Part shown: positions 34,618-42,263 of the stretch, piece by piece
How the letters are laid out: every line of letters begins with the position of its first letter
Numbering within the stretch: the stretch's first letter is position 1
Assembly: GCA_963744575.1 (NCBI GenBank)
Contig: CAVUUF010000010.1
Location: 62,001 to 126,000, forward strand
DNA length: 64,000 bases
Reading direction: 5' to 3'
DNA from: Palsa-504 sp963744575
Lineage (GTDB): Bacteria > Actinomycetota > Actinomycetes > Streptosporangiales > Streptosporangiaceae
Translations under genes and position numbers: made by a program
The notes under the pieces: model-generated
The model's input: the letters and a program-made list of their open reading frames with translations, nothing else
What the model was told of the DNA's origin: nothing
The model's database searches: none

Positions 34618-35328
34618 ATGGTGACTAGTCCGGTGAGCGGTGCGCGTTCTGGCGAGGCGGCCAAGGACCCGATCGCCGTGTTTCTCCTCGATGACCACGA
34701 GGTGGTCCGCCGTGGCGTCCGTGACCTGCTAGAGGCCGAGCCGGACATCAAGGTGGTCGGCGAGGCCGGCACGGCGTCCTCGGCGCTGGCCCGGATCCCG
34801 GCGCTGCGCCCGGACGTGGCCGTGCTGGACGTGCGGCTGCCGGACGGCGACGGGGTGTCGGTGTGCCGGGAGATCCGGTCCCGGATGCCCGAGGTGGCCT
34901 GCTTGATGCTGACCTCCTTCGGTGATGACGAGGCGCTGTTCGACGCGATCATGGCGGGCGCGGCCGGGTACGTGCTGAAGCAGATCCGCGGTACCGACCT
35001 GGTCGGGGCGGTGCGGACGGTGGCCTCGGGGCAGTCGATGCTGGACCCGCGGGCGGCCAGCCAGCTGATGGCCCGGTTGCGGGATCAGTCGGCCAGGCCC
35101 GATCCGCTGGCCGGGCTGAGCGCGCAGGAGCGCAAGATCCTGGAGCTGATCGGGGAGGGGCTGACCAACCGGCAGATCGGTGAGCGGATGTTCCTGGCCG
35201 AGAAGACGGTGAAGAACTACGTATCCGCGCTGTTCGCCAAGCTGGGCATGGAGCGCCGCACCCAGGCGGCCGCCTACGCCGTCCGCGTGTTCGGCGGGCG
35301 CGAGGGTCACGCAGGTCCCGGCGGCTAG
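34618..35328 (+). CDS. devR: DevR/DosR-like response regulator (NarL/FixJ family)
   Basis: 236 residues. Receiver domain at about residues 18-140 with the acidic pocket FLLDDHEVVR and phospho-acceptor Asp71 in VLDVRLPDGDG. The C-terminal LuxR-type HTH at about 165-230 reads LSAQERKILELIGEGLTNRQ then KTVKNYVSALFAKLGMERRT, very close to mycobacterial DosR, whose recognition helix contacts GGGAC half-sites. The ATG has AGGAG five bases upstream. The cognate kinase is probably the double-GAF kinase at 37197-38939. Orthologous pairs are DosR-DosS in mycobacteria and OsdR-OsdK in Streptomyces. Confidence 0.92.
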   Translation: MVTSPVSGARSGEAAKDPIAVFLLDDHEVVRRGVRDLLEAEPDIKVVGEAGTASSALARIPALRPDVAVLDVRLPDGDGVSVCREIRSRMPEVACLMLTSFGDDEALFDAIMAGAAGYVLKQIRGTDLVGAVRTVASGQSMLDPRAASQLMARLRDQSARPDPLAGLSAQERKILELIGEGLTNRQIGERMFLAEKTVKNYVSALFAKLGMERRTQAAAYAVRVFGGREGHAGPGG

Positions 35329-35416
35329 GGACCTAATGCTCTAAGCGGGCGGCTCCGCCACCGGGCATGCTTCGGGACATGTACTCCGACGACGCGGCTC
35401 TTGAGCAACTGGCCCA

Positions 35417-35485
35417 GTTGTTCACCCAGTAGTTCCAGACCAGGTCGTTGGGGCGCAGCCAGGCGAACATCGACCCATCTGCCAG
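35417..35485 (-). pseudogene. PHA synthase (PhaC) remnant
   Basis: About 23 codons: ADGSMFAWLRPNDLVWNYWV with NN following. LRPNDLVWNYWVNN is a hallmark of class I/II poly-hydroxyalkanoate synthases. The reading frame continues into unrelated sequence at both ends. Confidence 0.7.
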
Positions 35486-35545
35486 CCGTCGATCACGCCC
35501 CGGGGCTTGGATACCTGCTTGGCCAGCGCGAGGGTCGCCGGGCTC

Positions 35546-35626
35546 GCGAACAGGAATCATGGCCATGCCCTGGCCGCCGCCGACGCACATGGTCTCCAGG
35601 CCGATCGCCTGGTTCTGGGTGCGCAA
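35546..35626 (-). pseudogene. Acetyl-CoA acetyltransferase (thiolase) C-terminal remnant
   Basis: About 27 codons: QNQAIGLETMCVGGGQGMAM. This is the C-terminal active-site region of thiolases, whose catalytic Cys lies in CVGGGQG. No other part is present. Confidence 0.75.
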
Positions 35627-35645
35627 GTCGTTGAGCAGCGTCGGC

Positions 35646-35717
35646 CCAGTGCGGTTCGCGCAGCTCCCGCTTGAGGATCTTGCCGGCCGCCGATTTGGGC
35701 AGCGGCTCGGTGCGCAA
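35646..35717 (-). pseudogene. Acyl-CoA synthetase C-terminal remnant
   Basis: About 24 codons: EPLPKSAAGKILKRELREPH, the A10-type motif with the catalytic lysine (P-K-x-x-x-G-K) of AMP-forming acyl-CoA synthetases. Truncated at both ends. Confidence 0.75.
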
Positions 35718-35908
35718 CTCGATGCACCTTGAACCCGCGAACTGGCGATACCGGAACGTTGATTTAACCGGAGGTTAACGACCGGCCCGGCTGAAGGGGT
35801 ATGGCCGAAGGTCCCGCGGACCGGCGCCTTGAAGTCACTGGATCGCCAGGCCGGTGCGCCCTGGTTAAGCGACCCGCATCCCGGGTACTACTGTTCACAA
35901 TAAAAACG
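35718..35908. other. Intergenic region, nothing recognised
   Basis: Between the acyl-CoA synthetase remnant and the hydrolase promoter. It contains a more AT-rich stretch from about 35880 but no supportable gene. Confidence 0.4.
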
Positions 35909-35922
35909 ACCGATCGTTCGGT
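35909..35922. promoter_or_regulatory. ACCGA-N4-TCGGT palindrome (TetR-like operator)
   Basis: ACCGATCGTTCGGT, a perfect inverted repeat of five-base arms, located 41 bases before the hydrolase start in an AT-rich promoter-like stretch. This form is common for TetR-family repressors. No tetR gene is in the window. Confidence 0.45.
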
Positions 35923-35963
35923 AACATAATTACCGAGAAGTAACGTGACGTCTGGAGGGTTCC

Positions 35964-36788
35964 ATGACCTCAGCCGGGCCGGCCGGGCCGGTGCAGGACG
36001 TGCAGCTGCGCTTCCGGGGGCTGCGGATCCACGTGCAGGTCTGCGGCCAGGGCGAGCCGCTGCTGCTGTATTCCGGTGTCTGGGGCGAGGTGCGGCTATG
36101 GCAGCGGCTGCTGCCGCACCTGGCCGGGTTCCGCACGATCGCGTTCGACCCGCCCGGTATCGGCCGGTCGCAGCGGCCCGCCTACCCGCTGAGCATGTGG
36201 TCGCTGGCGCAGCTGGGCGCCGCGGTGCTGGACGCGTTCGGCCTGCAGTCCGCCCACGTCCTCGGGGCCTCCTTCGGCGGCGCGGTGGCCCAGCAGATGG
36301 CGTTCTCCCATCCCCGCCGGGTGCGCCGGCTGGTGCTGGTGTCCACGTCGTTCGGCGGCGGTGCCATGCCGGGCAACCTGGAGGCGCTGTGGCACTTCGT
36401 CCACCCGGGCAGCTACCATGCCGGACGGCTGGAGCAGGTGGCCGGCGCCATGTTCGGCGGCCGGCTGCGCGCCGAGCCGCACCTGGTCCGCTCGATGCAC
36501 ATCCGCCGCCCGGCCGACACCCTGGCCGCCCTGTACCGGGTGGCCGGGCTCTTCGGCTGGTCCAGCCTGCCCTGGCTGTGGGCCATCGGCCAGCCCGCCC
36601 TGGTCGTGGCCGGCGACGACGACCCGGTCACGCCGCTGGTCAACCACCGGGTCATGGCCGCGCTGATGCCGCGGGCCCGGCTGCACGTGGCGCCGGGCGG
36701 CGGCCACCTCGTGCTGCTCGACAGCGCCGACCGGGTCGTCCCGGTCATCACCAGCTTCCTCCGCGAGGATCACGCGGCGCTGGTGTAG
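35964..36788 (+). CDS. Alpha/beta hydrolase
   Basis: 274 residues; GGAGGGTTCC precedes the ATG. The nucleophile elbow is GASFGGA with Ser103. The acid is probably in VAGDDDPVTPLVN and the histidine in GGGHLVLLD. An oxyanion-side FDPPGIGRSQRP strand-loop is present. Similar to haloalkane dehalogenase/esterase or PHA-depolymerase-like hydrolases (poly(3-hydroxyalkanoate) depolymerases have a related GxSxGG elbow). The PhaC and thiolase remnants just upstream make a polyester-related past plausible, but the substrate is unknown. Confidence 0.85.
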   Translation: MTSAGPAGPVQDVQLRFRGLRIHVQVCGQGEPLLLYSGVWGEVRLWQRLLPHLAGFRTIAFDPPGIGRSQRPAYPLSMWSLAQLGAAVLDAFGLQSAHVLGASFGGAVAQQMAFSHPRRVRRLVLVSTSFGGGAMPGNLEALWHFVHPGSYHAGRLEQVAGAMFGGRLRAEPHLVRSMHIRRPADTLAALYRVAGLFGWSSLPWLWAIGQPALVVAGDDDPVTPLVNHRVMAALMPRARLHVAPGGGHLVLLDSADRVVPVITSFLREDHAALV

Positions 36789-36803
36789 GCCAGACGAAGG
36801 CGT

Positions 36804-36839
36804 GGGACCAACGTCCCGATAGCGCGGGACGCGCAGCCC
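36804..36839. promoter_or_regulatory. Two tandem DosR-type boxes 22 bp apart
   Basis: GGGACCAACGTCCC at 36804-36817 has perfect half-sites; GGGACGCGCAGCCC at 36826-36839 matches 8 of 10. Spacing is 22 bases between equivalent positions, two helical turns. They face the Pta remnant at 36883, so they now drive a dead gene. Confidence 0.7.
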
Positions 36840-36882
36840 TGGGGCCGGCCGCTGGTCATCACACATACTCAGGCCATGGCCC

Positions 36883-37190
36883 ATGCCGCGCCCGCCGGAA
36901 CCGCTCGGCACCGCCGAGCTGGAGCGGCAACTGGGCGAGGGCGGCCTCGACGTCATCCTGGAGAAGATCGTCGCGGCCTGGGCGCCGCTCTATGACGACT
37001 CCAACGTCGTTGTGGTCGAAGGGCTCAGCCTGGGGCCGTCCGCGCTGGCCCGGCACGGGCTCCGGCTGATCGCCGCGGTGCCGTACCGGCCCGAGCTGAC
37101 CTGGCCCCGGGTCAGTGACCTGGTCCGCGAGCTGAAACCCGAGATCCTGCACGAGGGCGACCTGTCCCGCCATCCAGGCCAGGTCCGGAT
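36883..37190 (+). pseudogene. Phosphate acetyltransferase (Pta) N-terminal-domain remnant
   Basis: Reads LERQLGEGGLDVILEKIVAA, DDSNVVVVEGL, then RLIAAVPYRPELTWPRVSDL and VRELKPEILHEGDL. VVVVEGL and PYRPELTWPR...LKPE-LHEGDL belong to the P-loop/DRTGG region of long actinobacterial Pta. About 100 residues expected between them are missing, and the catalytic C-terminal domain is absent. The frame then runs antisense through the histidine kinase. A functional phosphoketolase is encoded 17 kb away, so the acetyl-phosphate route may once have been local. Confidence 0.7.
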
Positions 37191-37196
37191 AACCGG

Positions 37197-38939
37197 TCAG
37201 CCGCGCGGCACTCGCCATTCCAGCCTGGTTCCCGGCCGGGCCGCGCCCGGATTCGCTGCCTCGAGCCGCAGTTCCCCGCCGAGCTTTTCGGCCCGGCCGG
37301 CCAGGTTACCCAACCCGCTGTGCCTGCCCTCGGCCGGGATCCCGATCCCGTCGTCGATGACCCGGACGGTCAGCATCCCGTCCGGGCCGGTCTCGACGGT
37401 CACGTCGACCTGGCTGGCTCTCGCGTGCCGGGCCGCGTTGGACAGAGCCTCGCGCAGTGTGGCCAGCATCTGTTCGGCCACCTCCGGGCTGAGCTCGGCG
37501 CCGAGACCCGCACCCAGCCGCAGCGACGGGGCGAAACCGAGCATCGGGGTCATCTCCTCCACCAGCGCGAAGATGCCCGCGCGCGGGTCGGGCGCGCCCG
37601 CGTTGTCGCGAGCCTGCAGCGCGAAGATGGTGGCGCGGATCTCCTTGATCGTCTCGTCCATGGCGTCGACCGCGTTGGTGATCCGGCTGGCCACCTCCGG
37701 CCTGGTGATCATCGGCATGGTGCCCTCCAGCGACATGCCGGTGGCGTACAGCCGCTGGATGACCTGGTCGTGCAGGTCGCGCGCGATCCGGTCCCTGTCC
37801 TCATATAGCGAGAGCCGCTCTGCGTGGGACCGGCTGGCCGCGAGCTCGAGCGCGACCCCGGCCTGCGCGGCGAACGAGCTGACCATGTCCGCCTCGGCCT
37901 GGGAGAACGGCGTGGCGCCGTGGCGCCGCCCGACGGTGAGCACGCCGCGGACGTTGCCCGGCGCGCCGAGCGGGAACACCACCGCAGGGCCGATCTGGCT
38001 CATCGCGCCGCGGGCGGCGTGCGAGGCGCGCTCGTCGGCGGCGAAGTCAGCCGAGGTCACCGCGTCGCCGGAGGCCAGCACCTGACCGGACAGGGACTGG
38101 CCGGCCGGCAGCACCAGGCCGCGGGCGGCCTCCGCCCCGTCGCCCTCCGCCTGGGCAATGGTCAGGCGCCCCTCCTCGTCCGGCAGCGCGAGCACGGCCA
38201 GGTCGGCACCGGACAGGTCGAGCGCCTGCCGGGTGATCCAGGCGAGCACCTCTCCCGGGTCCGAGCCGGACAGCAGCCGGGTGGTGACCTCGGCGCTGGC
38301 CTGGATCCAGCGCTGCTGGCGGCGGGCCGCGTCGTAAAGCCGGGCGTTCTCCACCGCCACGCCGGCCGCGGCGCCCAGCGCGACCAGCACCGCCTCGTCG
38401 TCCTCGGTGAACTCGCCACCGCCGCGCTTGTTGGTCAGGTACAGGTTGCCGAACACCTCGTCGCGGACCCGGACCGGGACGCCGAGGAAGCCGCGCATCG
38501 GCGGGTGCCCATCGGGGAACCCGGACGAGCCCGGGTGCGCGGCGATGTCGGCCAGCCGCAGCGGCCGCGGGTCGTCGACCAGCAGGCCGAGCAGGCCGCG
38601 GCCCTCCGGCCAGTGGTGGATCCGGGCGATCTCGTCCTGGCTCAGCCCGACCGGGATGAACTCGGCCAGCCGCCTGACCTTGTCACCGTCCTCGCCCTCG
38701 CCGATGACGCCCAGCGCGCCGTAGCTCGCGTCGACCAGGCCGACCGCGGCCTCCACCACCCGCCGCAGCGTCGACTCCAGGTCCAGGCCCGACCCGATGG
38801 CCACGACCGCCTCGAGCAGGCCGCGCATCCGGTCCCTGGTGACCAGCACCATCTGCAGCCGGGCCTGCAGCTCGGCCAGCAGCTCGTCGAGCTGCAGCTG
38901 GGGAAGAAGCTCGGGGCGGCTCCCAGCGTCAGGTTCCAC
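37197..38939 (-). CDS. devS: DevS/DosS-like sensor histidine kinase with two GAF domains
   Basis: 580 residues from GTG 38939, chosen for GGAGGGA seven bases upstream; earlier starts would overlap a permease remnant. GAF-A at about residues 43-200, GAF-B at about 213-370, then HisKA_3 dimerisation with His390 in RIARDLHDQVIQRLYATGMS and an HATPase domain with LREALSNAARHARA and VIDDGIGIPAEGRHSGLGNL. GAF-A has GFPDGHPPMRGFLGVPVRVR; its His, about residue 145, falls where M. tuberculosis DosS carries haem ligand His149 (positional inference). If so it senses O2, NO or CO, or redox state. It probably phosphorylates the DevR-like regulator. Confidence 0.9.
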   Translation of the reverse strand: MEPDAGSRPELLPQLQLDELLAELQARLQMVLVTRDRMRGLLEAVVAIGSGLDLESTLRRVVEAAVGLVDASYGALGVIGEGEDGDKVRRLAEFIPVGLSQDEIARIHHWPEGRGLLGLLVDDPRPLRLADIAAHPGSSGFPDGHPPMRGFLGVPVRVRDEVFGNLYLTNKRGGGEFTEDDEAVLVALGAAAGVAVENARLYDAARRQQRWIQASAEVTTRLLSGSDPGEVLAWITRQALDLSGADLAVLALPDEEGRLTIAQAEGDGAEAARGLVLPAGQSLSGQVLASGDAVTSADFAADERASHAARGAMSQIGPAVVFPLGAPGNVRGVLTVGRRHGATPFSQAEADMVSSFAAQAGVALELAASRSHAERLSLYEDRDRIARDLHDQVIQRLYATGMSLEGTMPMITRPEVASRITNAVDAMDETIKEIRATIFALQARDNAGAPDPRAGIFALVEEMTPMLGFAPSLRLGAGLGAELSPEVAEQMLATLREALSNAARHARASQVDVTVETGPDGMLTVRVIDDGIGIPAEGRHSGLGNLAGRAEKLGGELRLEAANPGAARPGTRLEWRVPRG

Positions 38940-38997
38940 AGGCCGTTCCCTCCGGCTGACGACGCACCGTAAGAATATCGGCCGACTGTCGGGCCGG

Positions 38998-39472
38998 CTA
39001 GGACCTGACCAGCTCGTAGGCCGGGTTGACCATCGCGGGGCGACCGTCGTCACCGATGCCGATCGCGTAGAACGCGATGAGCGCGTCCACGGTGGCCCCC
39101 GCCACCAGCATCAGGCTCAGCGACAGCACGGTCAGCAGGATGATCCCGTTGGAGAACACAAGCCGGTGGCCGCGCCGGCTCAGCCAGCGGGGCAGGAAGG
39201 AGTCCTCGGCGACGAAGCTGGCCAGGAACGGGAAGCCGGTGAAGCTGGTGTTGCCGCCGGTGAACAAGATGGCCGCGGTCGCGGCCTGGAGCGCGAAGAA
39301 CATGGCCTGCCCGATGGCGGTGTGCCCGAAGACCACCGCGGCCTCCTGGGCCAGGACGGTCGGGAACCCGGCCGTGTAGGGGACCGCGTGGGTGGCGTGC
39401 GCGAGCCAGGAGATCCCGACGATCAGGAACGCCACGATCGTCCCCTGCGCGGCCAGGATCTGCCGCGGCCAT
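38998..39472 (-). pseudogene. APC-family amino acid permease remnant
   Basis: Central part of a large APC permease: LAAQGTIVAFLIVGISWLAH, TVLAQEAAVVFG, QAATAAILFTGGNTSFTGFP and RGHRLVFSNGIILLTVLSLS, up to FYAIGIG. The N-terminal helices are missing. The last 15 codons (DDGRPAMVNPAYELVRS) do not look like this family, so the 3' end is joined to something else. It is overlapped by upstream alternative starts of the histidine kinase. Confidence 0.75.
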
Positions 39473-39615
39473 CTGCTCCTCCTCTCGCGCTCACTAGCTG
39501 CAAGACAACCGCAGGGAGAAGGCGCCGGCCAGGGTCCAAGGTATGGGACCCTTGGCACCGGCGATAGTGAGCTACGTCTCTTCCCGGCCGCGCGAGCGCG
39601 AGGGACGCTGTGATC

Positions 39616-39812
39616 ATGAACGCGTACGTGAAGGACATCATGACCACCGACGTGGTGACCGCGCGGCCCGGCACCTCGTACCGGGAGATGACCGCCATGT
39701 TCCGCCAGCACCATGTCAGCGGGTTTCCCGTCGTCGACGACGACGGGAAGGTGGCCGGAAGCTCGAGGGCGTGGTCGCCGTACGCGACCGATTCAGCTAC
39801 CCCCGAACCTGA
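39616..39812 (+). pseudogene. CBS-BON domain protein remnant with internal deletion
   Basis: Begins YVKDIMTTDVVTARPGTSYR with EMTAMFRQHHVSGFPVVDDD, the first CBS motif, up to GKVAG. The frame then shifts and the C-terminal BON end LEGVVAVRDRFSYPRT follows to the stop at 39812. About 150 residues in between (second CBS and most of BON) are gone. A second remnant with the same BON tail is at 51636-51710. Confidence 0.8.
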
Positions 39813-39948
39813 GGCGGCCGTCCGGGACCAAGACCACGGCCGGTACGGCCTTGCCGGCCGGGCCACCGGGCAACCATGATGACGTTGGGGCGGACGATGC
39901 GCCCCGCACAACCCGGTGCATCCGGGTCCTTGAGGAGGACGAGCGAAA

Positions 39949-40821
39949 ATGGCATCGAAGCCCATCGTGATCGGTACGGACGGTTCTGAGGAATCACTGC
40001 GGGCGGTCGACTGGGCCGCCAGGGAAGCCGTGCTCCGCGGTGCCCCGCTGCGGATCGTGGCCGCCGCGGCGACGCCGCCCCGGATGATCTCGCGCGCCGG
40101 GCCCGGCCAGTACGAGACCGTCACCGACGTCCTGCTCACCGAGCGTGACCGTGCCCTGGCCGCGGCGGCCGAGCGCGCCGCCAAGGTCGCGCCCGGCCTG
40201 CTGATCGACACCGACGAGCTGACCGGGGAGCCCGCCCAGGCCATCACCGACAGCGGCGCGGGCGCGCTGATGCTGGTGCTCGGCTCGCGCGGCGCCGGCG
40301 CGTTCACCGCGCTGGTGCTCGGCTCGGTCAGCCGGTACGCCGCCAGCCACGCATCCGGCCCGGTCCTGGTCATCCGGGACGAGACGCCCGCCCACGGGCT
40401 GATCGGTGTCGGCGTCGGCGACCCGGAGCACAGCGCCGCCGCGCTCACCTTCGCGTTCGAGGAGGCCAGCCTGCGCCATGCCAGCCTGGTCGCCATCCAC
40501 GCCTGGCACATGCCGCAGCCTGACAACATTTCCCGGGCGGGCGAGGAGGCGCCGCCCCAGGCCGCGGGGGCCGTTCGAGCCGAGGCCGACCGGCACCTCG
40601 TCGGCCTGCTGGACGAATGGCAGGCCAAATACCCCGACGTGGCGGTCAGCCATGAGGTCTGGCACGGCCATCCGGGCCGGGCGCTGGTCGGCTTGTCCGC
40701 CCGCGCCGACCTGGTGGTCATTGGCCGGTACACCAAGCACCCCGGCCTGGAGGGCCCAGGCTCGGTCCGGCACGCGGTGCTGAACCACGCGCACGGCCCC
40801 ATCGCCATCATCCCGTCCTGA
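39949..40821 (+). CDS. Universal stress protein, tandem two-domain
   Basis: 290 residues; GAGGAGGACG lies upstream. Two UspA domains. The first opens IVIGTDGSEESLRAVDWAAR and ends with the ATP loop GSRGAGAFTALVLGSVSRYA and GPVLVIRDE. The second opens LIGVGVGDPEHSAAALTFAF and ends VIGRYTKHPGLEGPGSVRHA and HGPIAIIPS, where the G-x2-G-x9-GS loop is degenerate. Double-domain USPs are typical of DosR regulons (Rv2005c, Rv2623-like). No good DosR box is seen immediately upstream. Confidence 0.92.
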   Translation: MASKPIVIGTDGSEESLRAVDWAAREAVLRGAPLRIVAAAATPPRMISRAGPGQYETVTDVLLTERDRALAAAAERAAKVAPGLLIDTDELTGEPAQAITDSGAGALMLVLGSRGAGAFTALVLGSVSRYAASHASGPVLVIRDETPAHGLIGVGVGDPEHSAAALTFAFEEASLRHASLVAIHAWHMPQPDNISRAGEEAPPQAAGAVRAEADRHLVGLLDEWQAKYPDVAVSHEVWHGHPGRALVGLSARADLVVIGRYTKHPGLEGPGSVRHAVLNHAHGPIAIIPS

Positions 40822-40887
40822 GCCGACCGCTTACCACGGGCCCGCGGCGTGCCGTGGCCATCCTGGGAACAGGAGAAACTAGCGACG

Positions 40888-41201
40888 TCATGCACCTGGC
40901 GGGTGACTGCGACCAGGCACGGCGTGTTGCAGTAGGGCTTGGGCGACGGAACCGAGGCTCATCTCCTCGAGGCCGTCGCGGCCGCGGGCAGCCCGCGGGT
41001 CAGGATCTCGCGGCCGTGCTGCCGGGCCAGGTCGCACAGAGCCGACTCGGTGGGCAGTTCCATGTGATCCGGTGTCCAGGCCAGGCAGGCCGTCAGCGCG
41101 GTGCCACGGCCGCGGGCTTCCCTGGCCGCCCAGCGCAGTGCCAGCGCGCCGCCGGGTGACCCGTCGTAGCCGGCCACGATCCCGTATATCGTCCCGGTCA
41201 T
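40888..41201 (-). pseudogene. Universal stress protein remnant, both ends retained
   Basis: Starts MTGTIYGIVAGYDGSPGGAL and runs through the first half of a UspA domain to LTRGLPAAA at about 40975. After a deletion and frame change the domain end GLEEMSLGSVAQALLQHAVP follows to the stop at 40888. The ATP-binding middle is missing. A near-perfect DosR-type box (41259) lies 57 bases upstream. Confidence 0.8.
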
Positions 41202-41258
41202 GGTTAGCACCTGCGTTGGTCCCGGGCTCAGCCTGCTACCGGTTGATCCCTGGTACCA

Positions 41259-41272
41259 GGGAAGAAGGTCCC
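41259..41272. promoter_or_regulatory. DosR-type box, 9/10 (GGGAAGAAGGTCCC)
   Basis: GGGAA-GAAG-GTCCC. It lies in the divergent region between the USP remnant (minus) and the Rv1733c-like gene (plus). With the box at 41308 it forms a pair 49 bases apart. Confidence 0.6.
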
Positions 41273-41307
41273 GTGCTGCCGCAGAGGGGCCCAAACGCCA
41301 GGAGACA

Positions 41308-41321
41308 GGGACGAACGACCC
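41308..41321. promoter_or_regulatory. DosR-type box, 9/10 (GGGACGAACGACCC)
   Basis: GGGAC-GAAC-GACCC, 61 bases before the Rv1733c-like start on the plus strand. Confidence 0.65.
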
Positions 41322-41382
41322 TGGCCGGCCCGGCCCCGGCACGGCAGGCTGGATCCTGTGATGGCCTGCCGGAGGTGACGTG

Positions 41383-41991
41383 ATGCGCAGGCATGAGAAG
41401 CACTGGCCGGGCCGGCGCCTGGCCCGGTGGCTCGGTTTCGACCGCAACCCGCTGCGCCGGGGCACGGACCGGATCGAGGGGGTGCTGCGGCTGGTCACGG
41501 TCTTGCTGCTGGCCGCGATGCCCGCTGCTGCGGTCGCCGCCGGGCAGCAGGCCGATCACCTGGCCCTGAACCAGGCGCACGCGCAGCAGGCCGGGGATCA
41601 CCTGGTGACCGCCGTGCTGCTGCAGAACGCCCCGGTAACCGGGTTCCCGGACCCGTACACGTTCGTGCAGGACGCCTGGGTGCAGACCCGCTGGCAGCCG
41701 CCGGGACAGCCGCTCCGGACCGGCCAGGTCCTGGCGGTGGCGGGAGCGCGCAAGGGCAGCACCGTGCATACCTGGGTCGACCGCTCCGGCGCGGTCATCA
41801 GTCCGCCGATGGGCCATCGCAACGTCGTCGGCGTCGTCTGCATCGCCGTGGTCGGAACCTGCATCGTGTCCTGGCTGCTGCTGCTGGTGTCCGGGACGCT
41901 CGTCCGCCGCGCCCTGGATCGTCGTCGGCTGAACGCCTGGGAGGCGGAGTGGCGGGCCAGTGGCCCGCTGTGGAGCGGCCGCCGCGGCTGA
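41383..41991 (+). CDS. Rv1733c-family transmembrane protein
   Basis: 202 residues from ATG 41383 with GGAGG seven bases upstream (a GTG three bases earlier is too close). Signature start LARWLGFDRNPLRRGTDRIE, first helix at about 35-55, extracellular part with QAHAQQAGDHLVTAVLLQNA and second helix at about 140-165 before RRALDRRRLNAWEAEWRASG. Rv1733c of M. tuberculosis is a DosR-regulated membrane antigen of unknown function, and many paralogs occur in actinomycete dormancy islands. Two DosR-type boxes lie upstream. A decayed copy is at 45192. Confidence 0.87.
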   Translation: MRRHEKHWPGRRLARWLGFDRNPLRRGTDRIEGVLRLVTVLLLAAMPAAAVAAGQQADHLALNQAHAQQAGDHLVTAVLLQNAPVTGFPDPYTFVQDAWVQTRWQPPGQPLRTGQVLAVAGARKGSTVHTWVDRSGAVISPPMGHRNVVGVVCIAVVGTCIVSWLLLLVSGTLVRRALDRRRLNAWEAEWRASGPLWSGRRG

Positions 41992-42263
41992 GCCTGCCGC
42001 CGCCGCGTGCCCGATCCGGCGGGCGAAGGTCACGCCACGATGTGCCCTCCGCCCCTGCCGCCGCGGGACGTTCCCGGATGCGATCGAGATGAATGACACA
42101 TCCGGCGGTGACGATAGGCAGATGACGAGCGCGCCCCGGCCGCGGTCATTCATATGACGGTCACGTTCTCCTCATACAGTGCGCACCGTAAGCGCAGCGG
42201 GCCACGACGGGATCTAGCATCTAGGCAGCAGAAGCGGTCGGTGTGACCATCCGGAGGTACCAG

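Noticed and set aside
35369..35434. 21-codon plus-strand ORF starting MLRDMYSDD
   Set aside because: No ribosome-binding site or homology; overlaps the PhaC fossil.
39545..39559. GGGACCCTTGGCACC as a DosR box
   Set aside because: Spacer and second half-site do not fit the 5-4-5 pattern.
39824..39837. GGGACCAAGACCAC before the double USP as a DosR box
   Set aside because: Second half-site matches only two of five positions; it also lies within the downstream debris of the CBS-BON remnant.
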